Positions 10,101 to 16,868 of a stretch of DNA of 58,422 nucleotides are shown here, one piece after another (the stretch's first letter is position 1; the number at the start of each line of letters is the position of its first letter). Made by a program: the position numbers and the translations under genes. This DNA is from an uncultured Bacteroidota bacterium (GTDB taxonomy: Bacteria > Bacteroidota > Bacteroidia > Chitinophagales > Chitinophagaceae), in contig CAINOI010000014.1 in NCBI GenBank assembly GCA_903851465.1, positions 1 through 58,422 of the forward strand, given 5' to 3'. A model generated the notes under the pieces. It was not told where the DNA came from. It ran no database searches and saw only the letters and a list, made by a program, of their open reading frames with translations.

Positions 10101-10549
10101 CAATAAATTCCATTCCCATTAATAATGCCTGTTCCTGTAATTGCTATGTTAGTTTGATTTTCGGCAGAAATGGGTGATTGACATCTTGCAGCGTCCACTC
10201 CTTCAAATGAAGAAACGACCAATGGATATAAAGAGAAATCTGCACTAAAAATCAACAAAGCCCCTTGAGCTAAATGTAAATTTACATTTGATTTTAAAAC
10301 AATTGGCCCAGTAAGCCATTGCCCTTTAGGTATTAAAACAACCCCGCCCCCTTTTTGGTGCATTAATTTTATAGAAGCATTAATAGCTTCTGTATTTAAA
10401 AACTGGCCATTTGACTTTGCACCTAGCTTTTGAATGGATAATGTATCCTTTTTAAAAGAGGTAGTCAATACCTTAAAATTGGGTTGCACTTGAGACATCC
10501 CAGTTAAGCAAGAAAAACTTGCTATACAAGCAATTAGCAATCGTTTCAT
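7181..10549 (-). CDS. GH28 polygalacturonase - GH105 unsaturated uronyl hydrolase - DUF4350 fusion
   Basis: One 1122-aa secreted polypeptide with three parts after a signal peptide (about residues 1-19). Residues ~35-500 are a GH28 beta-helix with all family motifs: GANTDAIDL (D268), DTGDDGITIKSG (D289/D290), HAHGGFVIGSE (H323) and GLRFKT (R354/K356). Residues ~505-880 are a GH105 (YteR/YesR-type) alpha/alpha-barrel, with MWLDGLYMGA (D644), YHAWDES (D693) and WARAMGWYGMAL. Residues ~885-1122 resemble a DUF4350/glutamine-amidotransferase-like module (PVVLLDAFYN, WVKEGGVLVLLAND, GKVIAIGDPW). GH28 would hydrolyse polygalacturonan; GH105 would remove the unsaturated uronyl residue left by the lyase. 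It heads the hexuronate operon, divergent from lacI. Confidence 0.9.
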   Translation of the reverse strand: MKRLLIACIASFSCLTGMSQVQPNFKVLTTSFKKDTLSIQKLGAKSNGQFLNTEAINASIKLMHQKGGGVVLIPKGQWLTGPIVLKSNVNLHLAQGALLIFSADFSLYPLVVSSFEGVDAARCQSPISAENQTNIAITGTGIINGNGIYWRPLKKEKLSEAEWKRHLQTYGGALTEDKKTWYPSKAAADASKSKDIGKLVNGKKLQDFENIKDFLRPNMLRINGCSKVLVEGVTFENSPAWTTHFLMSKDITVKGMRVKNPWWGANTDAIDLESCSNVSLEDCVFDTGDDGITIKSGRDEDGRRRGMPTQNVIVRNCTVYHAHGGFVIGSEMSGGAKNIHIYDCTFIGTDIGLRFKTVRGRGGLVENIYAHNVNMKDIVGEAILFDMYYAAVDPIKINNEDGVKVVVEKFPVTEATPQFKNFYFDNIVVDGASKAVFVRGLPEMHIRNIKLDKLYIKSRQGVQIEEATGVSIKNATIITTDNGPILNTSNANELDIDTIALKKINAGSTSLAEKFAATAMHIWPDSFAVKPGGKARWSYDQGVILRGIDALWNATGGARYFDYMQHAMDYYVKEDGSIYDYKPDDFNIDHLNNGKILLTLYQVTGKEKYKKAIEQLHNQLLNHPRNTLGGFWHKKIYPNQMWLDGLYMGAAFYAQWAAVFHDTVAYNDITRQFVLAEKYTRDDKTGLLYHAWDESKQQKWADPVTGKSPHIWARAMGWYGMALVDALDYYPANHPGKDSLIQILQRWSSAILKVQDPKDGVWFDILDAPTDPRNYKEASASSMFTLTLLKAIHKGYISSNYMDQAKKAYAGLLKNFIVNESGQNNLKGTVSVSGLGGNPYRDGSLDYYFKEPVVVNDPKGMGAFLQATVEAEFNQVKMKYPVDMKHPVVLLDAFYNNEIKKDAYGRDARWHYAWEDISNGGFGMLGKQFESKGAQLKTLLKAPTTSSLSQATVYLIVDPDNLKDNPAPNYMNEADALVISNWVKEGGVLVLLANDSSNCDLVHFNLLAQKFGIHFTNESINMVKGNAFEMGAAFPVIGNPVLKSETKIYVKEVSAMHLNSTAEAIATINDKVVAAIAKFGKGKVIAIGDPWLYNEYVDGRKLPIDFRNFEAMQQVVNWTLSK

Positions 10550-10682
10550 AGAAGAATAAATTTAAAGAATTAAGCCGATTATAGGATATAAAAAAGTCAA
10601 TTTGAACCCCTCAATTTACGCAAACGATACCGGCCTATTTGTAGTAAAAAACTGTAACTTTATAACTCAATCCTTTAATAAA
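10550..10682. promoter_or_regulatory. Divergent lacI / GH28-GH105 promoter region
   Basis: This 133-bp non-coding stretch separates the divergently transcribed GH28-GH105 operon and lacI. It is AT-rich and holds the LacI-operator-like sequence at 10615-10631. A near match to the -7 element (TAACTTTA, about 10651-10658) faces lacI. I see no clear -7 element for the leftward operon. Confidence 0.55.
10615..10631 (+). promoter_or_regulatory. Candidate LacI-family operator (copy 1)
   Basis: The sequence TTTACGCAAACGATACC has the central CG and ACGCAA half-site usual for LacI/PurR-family operators. It matches the site upstream of susC (22022-22038, TTTACGCAATCGTTACC) at 15 of 17 positions. Its place between lacI and the enzyme operon fits autoregulation plus control of galacturonate catabolism. 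Binding is inferred, not shown. Confidence 0.55.
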
Positions 10683-11720
10683 ATGAAATTCGAAGCGATC
10701 ACGATCAAAGACATAGCCAAAGCTTTGGGCCTTTCGAATTCTACCGTTAGTAGAGCCATTAGGGATAGTTATCAAATTAGTGCAGAAACAAAACAAAGGG
10801 TGTTAAGTTATGCAAAAGAGCATAATTATAGGCCAAATCCGATTGCTTTAAGCCTAAAAGAGAAGCGAAGCAGGTCTATTGGGGTTCTAGTAAGTGAAAT
10901 TGCCAATAGCTTTTTCTCACAGGCCATTGACGGTATAGAATCAGTAGCACAGGAGAAGGGTTACAATGTAATTATTGCGCAAAGCAAGGAGGACATTTTA
11001 CGTGAGAACTCTTCTTTAGACTATTTAGCCTCTAGAAGCGTGGATGGAATTATCTTATCCGTATCATCAGAAACCGAAGATTTTAGTCATATTCAAGGTT
11101 TATATGACCGTGGAATGCATATGGTTTCCTTTGATAGAATTGTCAATTTTGATAAAATTCATAAAGTTAAAACGGACAATTTCCAAGCTTCCTATGATGC
11201 AACCACCCATTTTATCAAAAATGGTTACAAGGAGATTGCATGTATTTCTAATGCGCCATTTTTATCAATTAGTCAAGAAAGACTTGAAGGTTACAAGTCT
11301 GCCTTAAAAGCGCATAAAATAAAAATAGAAGATCGTCTAATTCAGTTTTGCGCTCATGGAGGTTTAATTTATAAAGAAGTGGAGACCGCTATGAACACGC
11401 TTATGCGGAGCAAAAAAAAGCCGAATGCTATTTTAGCTTGTTCAGATAAAATTACGACCAACATTGTTCGATATTGCCAACAAACAAAAATAGCTATCCC
11501 ACAAGAAGTGGCTTTAGTTGGCTTTAGTAATCTTGTACTTACTGACTTATTAGTACCCTCTCTGTCTATTGTGATGCAACCAGCTTATGAGATGGGAAGG
11601 GTTGCAGCTGAATTATTAATTCATAATATTGAAAATAAAAATGTTGTCAAGCAATTTGAAAATATCAATATGCCTGCGATTTTACATCAAAGAGCTTCGT
11701 CTGCTAAAAAAGATGCTTAA
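10683..11720 (+). CDS. LacI/GalR-family transcriptional regulator of the pectin locus
   Basis: A 345-aa LacI-type regulator. The N-terminal helix-turn-helix and hinge are clear (ITIKDIAKALGLSNSTVSRA, residues ~5-24, then YRPNPIALSLK), followed by a periplasmic-binding-protein-like effector domain (IGVLVSEIANSFF, GIILSVSSE, ALVGFSN). The start is the ATG at 10683; the upstream in-frame TTG at 10602 would add 27 non-homologous residues and place the operator inside the gene. It is the only regulator among the pectin genes, and its effector is likely a uronate intermediate such as galacturonate or KDG (inference). Its stop overlaps that of the convergent NTF2-like gene by 4 bp. Confidence 0.88.
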   Translation: MKFEAITIKDIAKALGLSNSTVSRAIRDSYQISAETKQRVLSYAKEHNYRPNPIALSLKEKRSRSIGVLVSEIANSFFSQAIDGIESVAQEKGYNVIIAQSKEDILRENSSLDYLASRSVDGIILSVSSETEDFSHIQGLYDRGMHMVSFDRIVNFDKIHKVKTDNFQASYDATTHFIKNGYKEIACISNAPFLSISQERLEGYKSALKAHKIKIEDRLIQFCAHGGLIYKEVETAMNTLMRSKKKPNAILACSDKITTNIVRYCQQTKIAIPQEVALVGFSNLVLTDLLVPSLSIVMQPAYEMGRVAAELLIHNIENKNVVKQFENINMPAILHQRASSAKKDA

Positions 11721-12151
11721 GCCTTAACAGCTTGTCTTGCAAGCAATTTCCATACACCCTGTTCCTTCTTGAAAATGAGTAAAATTTTCAATTTTACAAC
11801 ACCTGGCTTACCGCCATCATTTGTAGTAGCATTCAATTGATGACGTACAATTGCCGTTTTTCCTACAATATCAATTGTTTGTTCTGAAATATCAATAGAA
11901 ACAAAATCAGATTTCCCACTTGCGATTTTTTCTACAAATTCAGCCTTGCCTTCCACATGACCTCCTGAGTGTCCATAACTAAGACGATTTGAAGCAATCA
12001 TTTCTAATGCTACTCGTTCCCCAGAAATCATTGCTGATGTTAATTTTTCAACTGCAGTTTTTACTTGCATTTGATGCTTAGATTGTGCGTTCATGGCATT
12101 CGAAAAAAACAATGACATAAAACCTAGCAAGATGGTTGAGCTATATTTCAT
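11717..12151 (-). CDS. Secreted NTF2-like (DUF4440-type) protein
   Basis: A 144-aa protein with a signal peptide (about residues 1-22, ending MNAQ) and an NTF2-like cone fold: an alpha-helical start (KTAVEKLTSAMISGERVALE), then SRLSYGHSGGHVEGKAEFVE and strands ending WKLLARQAVKA. This fold often binds small ligands, and DUF4440 members occur beside sugar-degradation genes, but I do not know what it does here. It starts 3 bp after the GH43 gene, so it is the last gene of the enzyme operon. Its stop overlaps the stop of convergent lacI. Confidence 0.72.
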   Translation of the reverse strand: MKYSSTILLGFMSLFFSNAMNAQSKHQMQVKTAVEKLTSAMISGERVALEMIASNRLSYGHSGGHVEGKAEFVEKIASGKSDFVSIDISEQTIDIVGKTAIVRHQLNATTNDGGKPGVVKLKILLIFKKEQGVWKLLARQAVKA

Positions 12152-12154
12152 AAT

Positions 12155-13720
12155 TTAATTTTTTTGTGTATTAAATGATTGTATTTCTAAAAAACCCGCA
12201 TCATTGGTGACGCGATTTGAAATACAATAAAAACCCATTTTAGCACCGACCCAAACACCGGGTGTAGCTTTAAATTTTGCATTCATGTTGACATAATTTA
12301 TGCCATCAAGACTGTAACTAAAACTCGCAACTGCTCCAGTATCCATATGCATACGAAGATAAAGAGATCTTGGCGCATTTGACATGAATGGTATTTTGAT
12401 TTCGGGTCGTTTTTTATCTGCATCAATACATTCTATGTAATTTAATTGCAACCCGTCCCCTGTATTTAAAAGCTCTATTGCTGCATAAGACTTGCCCATC
12501 AATATAAATCCAGCTCGTTCGCCTATCTGTAAACTTGAGAAATTAATTTTTGTAGTTGTTGTAAATAATTCTGCAGGTATTTTTTGTAAATACATAGCAG
12601 GAAAATTCCAAAGATTTTCAGCACTGTCACTTAATAGAACTGCATACTGCCTGTACTGATCTTGAAATTTAAAACGCCAATTTGTTGATGGATTTGCCTG
12701 CCACTGAAAAGACAAAGCCTCATTTTGAACAAATGGAATTGCTTGATTTGTTACTTTAGGCATAGTATAAGTCAATACTGGTTCTCCAATTCCATTGCCG
12801 TCTTTATCAATACCTATTATTGGCCAGTCATTTTTCCAGAACAACGGTTGTAAATGTGTTATTCTTCCATATGCCCCTTTATCTTGGAAATGTATAAACC
12901 AATCTTGTCCTGTGCTGGTCTGTATCCAAGCGCCCTGATGTGGCCCATTAATTGAAGATGCTCCTTGCTCCAAGACCACTTTCCTTTCATAGGGCCCATA
13001 TATGTTTTTTGACCTTAATACAATTTGCCAGCCAGTCGCAACACCCCCAGCTGGAGCAAATACATAATACCATCCGTTTCGTTGGTATAATTTCGGCCCC
13101 TCAACTGTTGGGTCAATTCCATGGCCATCATAAATTAGTTGTCCCTCATCAATTACTTCGGTTGCAGAAGCATTTAACTCTTTTATAGCTAATACCGATT
13201 TAATACCAGCCCTACTTCCAGCAAATGCATGTACTAGATACACTTTGCCATTTTTATCCCATAAAGGACAAGGATCTATTAATCCTTTACCTGCCAAAAC
13301 CAATTTAGGTGTAGACCAATCTCTTAAAATATTTTTTGACTTAATAACATAAATGCCAAAATCTGGATCTGGATAAAAAATATAAAATTCTCCATTATGG
13401 AAACGGATACTTGGCGCCCAAACCCCTGCACCATGTTGCACTTTCTTATAATGTTCAATTGGTTGATTATTTTTTAATGCATAGCCAATTAGTTGCCAAT
13501 GAACTAAATCTTTAGAATGTAGAATTGGCAAACCAGGCACAGATGTAAAACTTGATGCAGTCATATAATAATCATCTCCAACTCGAATTGCATCTGGATC
13601 ACTATAGTCTGCGTGTATAATAGGATTCGTATAAGTTTGTGCTAATGTGGTTGTAGCAGTTACAATAAGGATAAATAAATGAAAGCTGATTTTTAAAACA
13701 CTCTTTTTGATGGCAACCAT
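12155..13720 (-). CDS. GH43 glycoside hydrolase (arabinofuranosidase/xylosidase type)
   Basis: A secreted GH43 enzyme of 521 aa with a signal peptide (about residues 1-27, ending TLAQ). The five-bladed propeller carries the catalytic triad: base in HADYSDPDAI (D41), pKa modulator in GLIDPCPLWD (D149) and acid in PTVEGPKLY (E207). Residues ~330-521 form a beta-sandwich accessory domain like those of GH43 beta-xylosidase/arabinosidase subfamilies. In a pectin locus, removal of arabinosyl, xylosyl or galactosyl side chains is the likely role; the exact sugar cannot be read from sequence. The start overlaps the end of the upstream CE8 gene by 28 bp; no later Met is compatible with the signal peptide. 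Confidence 0.88.
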   Translation of the reverse strand: MVAIKKSVLKISFHLFILIVTATTTLAQTYTNPIIHADYSDPDAIRVGDDYYMTASSFTSVPGLPILHSKDLVHWQLIGYALKNNQPIEHYKKVQHGAGVWAPSIRFHNGEFYIFYPDPDFGIYVIKSKNILRDWSTPKLVLAGKGLIDPCPLWDKNGKVYLVHAFAGSRAGIKSVLAIKELNASATEVIDEGQLIYDGHGIDPTVEGPKLYQRNGWYYVFAPAGGVATGWQIVLRSKNIYGPYERKVVLEQGASSINGPHQGAWIQTSTGQDWFIHFQDKGAYGRITHLQPLFWKNDWPIIGIDKDGNGIGEPVLTYTMPKVTNQAIPFVQNEALSFQWQANPSTNWRFKFQDQYRQYAVLLSDSAENLWNFPAMYLQKIPAELFTTTTKINFSSLQIGERAGFILMGKSYAAIELLNTGDGLQLNYIECIDADKKRPEIKIPFMSNAPRSLYLRMHMDTGAVASFSYSLDGINYVNMNAKFKATPGVWVGAKMGFYCISNRVTNDAGFLEIQSFNTQKN

Positions 13721-14670
13721 GTTCCAAATATTTTTTCAATAGTGAAAGAATTTGCTATATCATCTGTAAGTTGCTTTGACCAGCCTACTCTTTTAGATGG
13801 ATTTGCCCCAGGCCCAAGACTTTTATATTCACTATACCTAGCTGTAGCTTCATTAGCAGGATTTTTCCAATTGTTCCATCCTTCCTCTACAATATGCTTG
13901 CCTAGCCAACAATGAATATAAGTTACACTTGCAGTAGGACTCCAAGGTCTTCCTAAAGAAACTTTATTTAAGACTGAGTCACCAGTTAATCTACAATTTT
14001 TAAAAACAAAACCAATAGGAATAATCGAATTGGTTGAAGCTGCTGTGACATGAGAATTCTTTTTACTATGAATGGTACAATTTTGAAACAATGCAGTTGC
14101 TGCACCAAAAATAAAATCCGTGGTACCTTCGATATAACAATTTTCAAAATAATGTTTTACCCCATTTCCACTTAAAAATAATACATCTTGAAAGCCTAAC
14201 ATTTTGCAATTATAAAAAGCAGCACGATTGCCCTCTACTCTCAATGCAACAGCTTGGCCTGCATTAAATCCTGCCTGATTACTGAAGCTAATGTGTTGTG
14301 CTTGAAAATCATTGCCATAAATAAAAGCTGCTGCACAGGTCCATGTATTTAAGGTGTCCCCATTGGACATTTTTACACCAGCATGATTATCATATTGAAT
14401 AATGGTATTGTCTTCATGCTCTCCTACTAATGAAATATTGGATTTACTTGCATCCACTGTTATAACTTCTTTATAGACCCCCTGCTTTACATAAATGCTT
14501 ACTGGCTTCGTATTCCCTGATGGAATAAGATTTAATACTTCCTGAATATTGTGGTAGGTAGATGTTGCATCTTTGCCCACTATATAATCATATTTAATTG
14601 CTTTATTTTGAGCAAATCCAAACTGAAAGAAGCTCATAATAAATAACAAAGCAAGTGTAGTATTTTTCAT
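13693..14670 (-). CDS. Pectinesterase (CE8)
   Basis: A canonical secreted CE8 pectin methylesterase of 325 aa that removes methyl esters from homogalacturonan, making it accessible to pectate lyase and polygalacturonase. The signal peptide covers about residues 1-20. All family motifs are intact: GVYKEVI, GQAVALRV (Q139), GFQDVLF (Q161, D162), TTDFIFGAA (D185) and SLGRPW (R241, W243). The start codon overlaps the stop of the upstream acetylesterase gene by one base (TAATG), showing tight operon coupling. It contrasts with the altered CE8-like protein at 6151-7179, so the locus has one classical and one divergent member. Confidence 0.94.
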   Translation of the reverse strand: MKNTTLALLFIMSFFQFGFAQNKAIKYDYIVGKDATSTYHNIQEVLNLIPSGNTKPVSIYVKQGVYKEVITVDASKSNISLVGEHEDNTIIQYDNHAGVKMSNGDTLNTWTCAAAFIYGNDFQAQHISFSNQAGFNAGQAVALRVEGNRAAFYNCKMLGFQDVLFLSGNGVKHYFENCYIEGTTDFIFGAATALFQNCTIHSKKNSHVTAASTNSIIPIGFVFKNCRLTGDSVLNKVSLGRPWSPTASVTYIHCWLGKHIVEEGWNNWKNPANEATARYSEYKSLGPGANPSKRVGWSKQLTDDIANSFTIEKIFGTWLPSKRVF

Positions 14671-15419
14671 TATTTCTTTTTTGGAACAATGATATGTTGG
14701 TTTAAGCTTGTGTTTAAAGCTTGGATTTCTTTCAAGACCAATTGAGCAATCAATCTAGCACCTAATTCAGAAAAATGTGTGTTATCAATTTTCCCATCGG
14801 GATAATTTGGATGCTCCCCAGCTTTTAATTGTAAAAACAATAAAGTTGAATTGTCTTTACCAAAATCTTGATATAAGGATCGGCTTTTTGTATCTAAATC
14901 AATCCACAAAACTTTTTCTGAATCAGCTACCTCTTTTACTAATTGAGTGTATATTATATGGGTCTCTTGAGCAATACCTGCTTCATTAAATTTACGTCTT
15001 GAAACTGGGGTCAATAAAATTGGAATGGCTTTTAAAGCACGGGCTTCTTTTACAAATTTGGTAAGATTAGCTTTAAAATCTTCGGGATTAGTGTACCGAT
15101 CTACTTTTTCTTTTGATTCGTCATTATGACCAAATTGAATAAATATATAATCTCCTTCTCTAGCTCCATCAATTACTTGTTGCCATAAGCCTTCATTAAT
15201 AAAGGTTTTTGTACTTCTTCCATTTTTGGCAAGATTTTGAACTTGTATAGTGCTATCCCAAAAATGCACAAATGGCATACCCCAACCAGTTTCAGGATAA
15301 GCAGTAGTTTGTTTTATGGCGATTGTACTATCGCCACATAACCAGATTTTTTTTTGTCTTATTGGCATCGTAAATGAAAGAAGTATTATGGAAAATGCCA
15401 GCCAAGAAATTTTTTTCAT
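14670..15419 (-). CDS. Rhamnogalacturonan/pectin acetylesterase (SGNH hydrolase, CE12 type)
   Basis: A 249-aa SGNH/GDSL esterase with a signal peptide. Block I is CGDSTIA (S31), the block II glycine is in KNGRSTKTF, block III is QFGHNDES (N99), and the catalytic pair is in DNTHFSELGA (D212, H215). This pattern and the WGMPF segment match CE12 rhamnogalacturonan acetylesterases, which remove O-acetyl groups from pectin. It starts 6 bp after the pectate lyase gene and overlaps the CE8 start by one base. Together with CE8 it would de-esterify the substrate outside the cytoplasm. Confidence 0.88.
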   Translation of the reverse strand: MKKISWLAFSIILLSFTMPIRQKKIWLCGDSTIAIKQTTAYPETGWGMPFVHFWDSTIQVQNLAKNGRSTKTFINEGLWQQVIDGAREGDYIFIQFGHNDESKEKVDRYTNPEDFKANLTKFVKEARALKAIPILLTPVSRRKFNEAGIAQETHIIYTQLVKEVADSEKVLWIDLDTKSRSLYQDFGKDNSTLLFLQLKAGEHPNYPDGKIDNTHFSELGARLIAQLVLKEIQALNTSLNQHIIVPKKK

Positions 15420-15425
15420 ACCATA

Positions 15426-16811
15426 TTATTGAAGTAATAAGCTATTTAAATATACCTCAATATTGGTATATTCTTTTGATAAATCATGCCTTTCTGCATT
15501 GTACAAAGTAATACTTAACCCTTTGGACTTTTCCCATATATCAGGCATGCCATCTTGATCAGTATCTATTAATGCAGAACCGGGCTTTAAATTTGGCCAA
15601 GCTTGTATCGTTTTTTCAAATGGTGTACCATGCTCAAAGCCACCTTGAACATCTATAATTTTTCCTCTACTAAGTATAACATCCTGAATCACTCTTTGGT
15701 CCAAAGTATCCCTTTTTAAAGAGGCTCCTACCAAATTTAATATTGAAGTATATGCCTCTTTAGCTAGTTGATTTGGAATAGCAATCACTTCAAAAGGCGA
15801 AGATGCCTTTGATGCTTTTTTTTCAAGTTCAGAAATTTTATTGTCAAACTCAATTCCTAATTGATTGTTATTTGATACAGCCTCATTCCCTTCTACCCAA
15901 TTCCCGGCTACAAAAAAAATTCCTAAGCCTCTGGTTTCATCTTTTGACGGATTCACAATTCTCTTTTTAACAGAAGCGCGAGTGCTAGGACCAGGCTTAT
16001 AATAGTTATTGACAATATTATAATATCCAAGCTCCCCACCATAAACGCTATTGTGTTCCCAATTATAGATTAGGTTATTCCTAAAATCAACTAGTTCTTG
16101 ATCTGTTCCTGCTCTATTTCCATTAAATCTTGGATTCCTGCTAATACAATGTGCAAACATATTATGATGTGCAGTTAAATGTTGCCCTCCCCAAATACCA
16201 CCATAGCCATGTTTTTCAAAGTCTGTATCCCCTTTCTCAAAATGATACGAGTAGTTTAATGGTTCTGCAATTAAATTCCACTGAAGGGTCGTACTATCTC
16301 CCCCATAAATAGAAAAAACTTCGTCATTACTCCAACTCAAACTACAATGATCTATGATGATATTTTTTCTTTTATTACCGCCCAAAGCATCATCACTTCC
16401 ATTGCCGTCTACCATATCACCTCTTTGAAATTGATCTCCTAATCTAAACCGCATATACCTTATGATGATATTATCACCAGCAAGCTGAACCGACTGATCC
16501 GCAATACAAATACCATCACCTGGCGCTGACTGTCCAGCTATAGTAATATTGGCTTGAATATTCAATTTTGAAGTCAGATGAATTATTCCATCTACCTCAA
16601 ACACAATAATTCTAGGATATTTTTTTGATACAGCCTCTCTTAAACTTCCTGGACCACTATCATTTAAATTAGTCACTTTAATGACTTTTCCACCTCTTCC
16701 TCCATTTGTGTATTTGCCGAAACCCTCGGCGCCAGGAAAGGCAATCGTTTGACTATTAGATTTGCTTGTAATCAACAAACAAATCAAAAATAAAAAGGAG
16801 ATGAATTTCAT
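15426..16811 (-). CDS. Pectate lyase (PL1 family)
   Basis: A secreted 461-aa parallel beta-helix lyase that cleaves de-esterified polygalacturonate by beta-elimination, leaving a 4,5-unsaturated end. The signal peptide covers about residues 1-20. The N-terminus has the PL1 features AFPGAEGFGK and TNLNDSGPGSLREAV; the active region includes IIIDHCSLSWSNDE (calcium-binding acidic residues) and the conserved Arg segment SRNPRFNGNRAG. The C-terminus has a calcium-binding-like repeat (DTDQDGMPDIWE, about 418-430). It is the first gene after the hairpin that follows susD. The GH105 domain would process its unsaturated products. Confidence 0.9.
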   Translation of the reverse strand: MKFISFLFLICLLITSKSNSQTIAFPGAEGFGKYTNGGRGGKVIKVTNLNDSGPGSLREAVSKKYPRIIVFEVDGIIHLTSKLNIQANITIAGQSAPGDGICIADQSVQLAGDNIIIRYMRFRLGDQFQRGDMVDGNGSDDALGGNKRKNIIIDHCSLSWSNDEVFSIYGGDSTTLQWNLIAEPLNYSYHFEKGDTDFEKHGYGGIWGGQHLTAHHNMFAHCISRNPRFNGNRAGTDQELVDFRNNLIYNWEHNSVYGGELGYYNIVNNYYKPGPSTRASVKKRIVNPSKDETRGLGIFFVAGNWVEGNEAVSNNNQLGIEFDNKISELEKKASKASSPFEVIAIPNQLAKEAYTSILNLVGASLKRDTLDQRVIQDVILSRGKIIDVQGGFEHGTPFEKTIQAWPNLKPGSALIDTDQDGMPDIWEKSKGLSITLYNAERHDLSKEYTNIEVYLNSLLLQ

Positions 16812-16827
16812 GGTGTAATATATAAAA

Positions 16828-16855
16828 AAACAAGGCAGCTAATGCTGCCTTGTTT
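16828..16855 (-). terminator. Intrinsic terminator / attenuator between susD and the pectate lyase gene
   Basis: A perfect 12-bp inverted repeat (AAACAAGGCAGC, loop of 4, GCTGCCTTGTTT). On the minus strand the stem is followed by a T-rich tract, which is the form of an intrinsic terminator. It sits in the 57-bp gap between susD and the PL1 gene, both minus strand, so it could end susCD transcription or let through only part of it to the enzyme genes. Confidence 0.8.
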
Positions 16856-16868
16856 ACTTATTTAAACC

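Noticed and set aside
10602-10682. N-terminal extension of LacI from a TTG codon
   Set aside because: The extra residues precede the helix-turn-helix, do not resemble the family, and would overlap the operator-like site; the ATG at 10683 is better.
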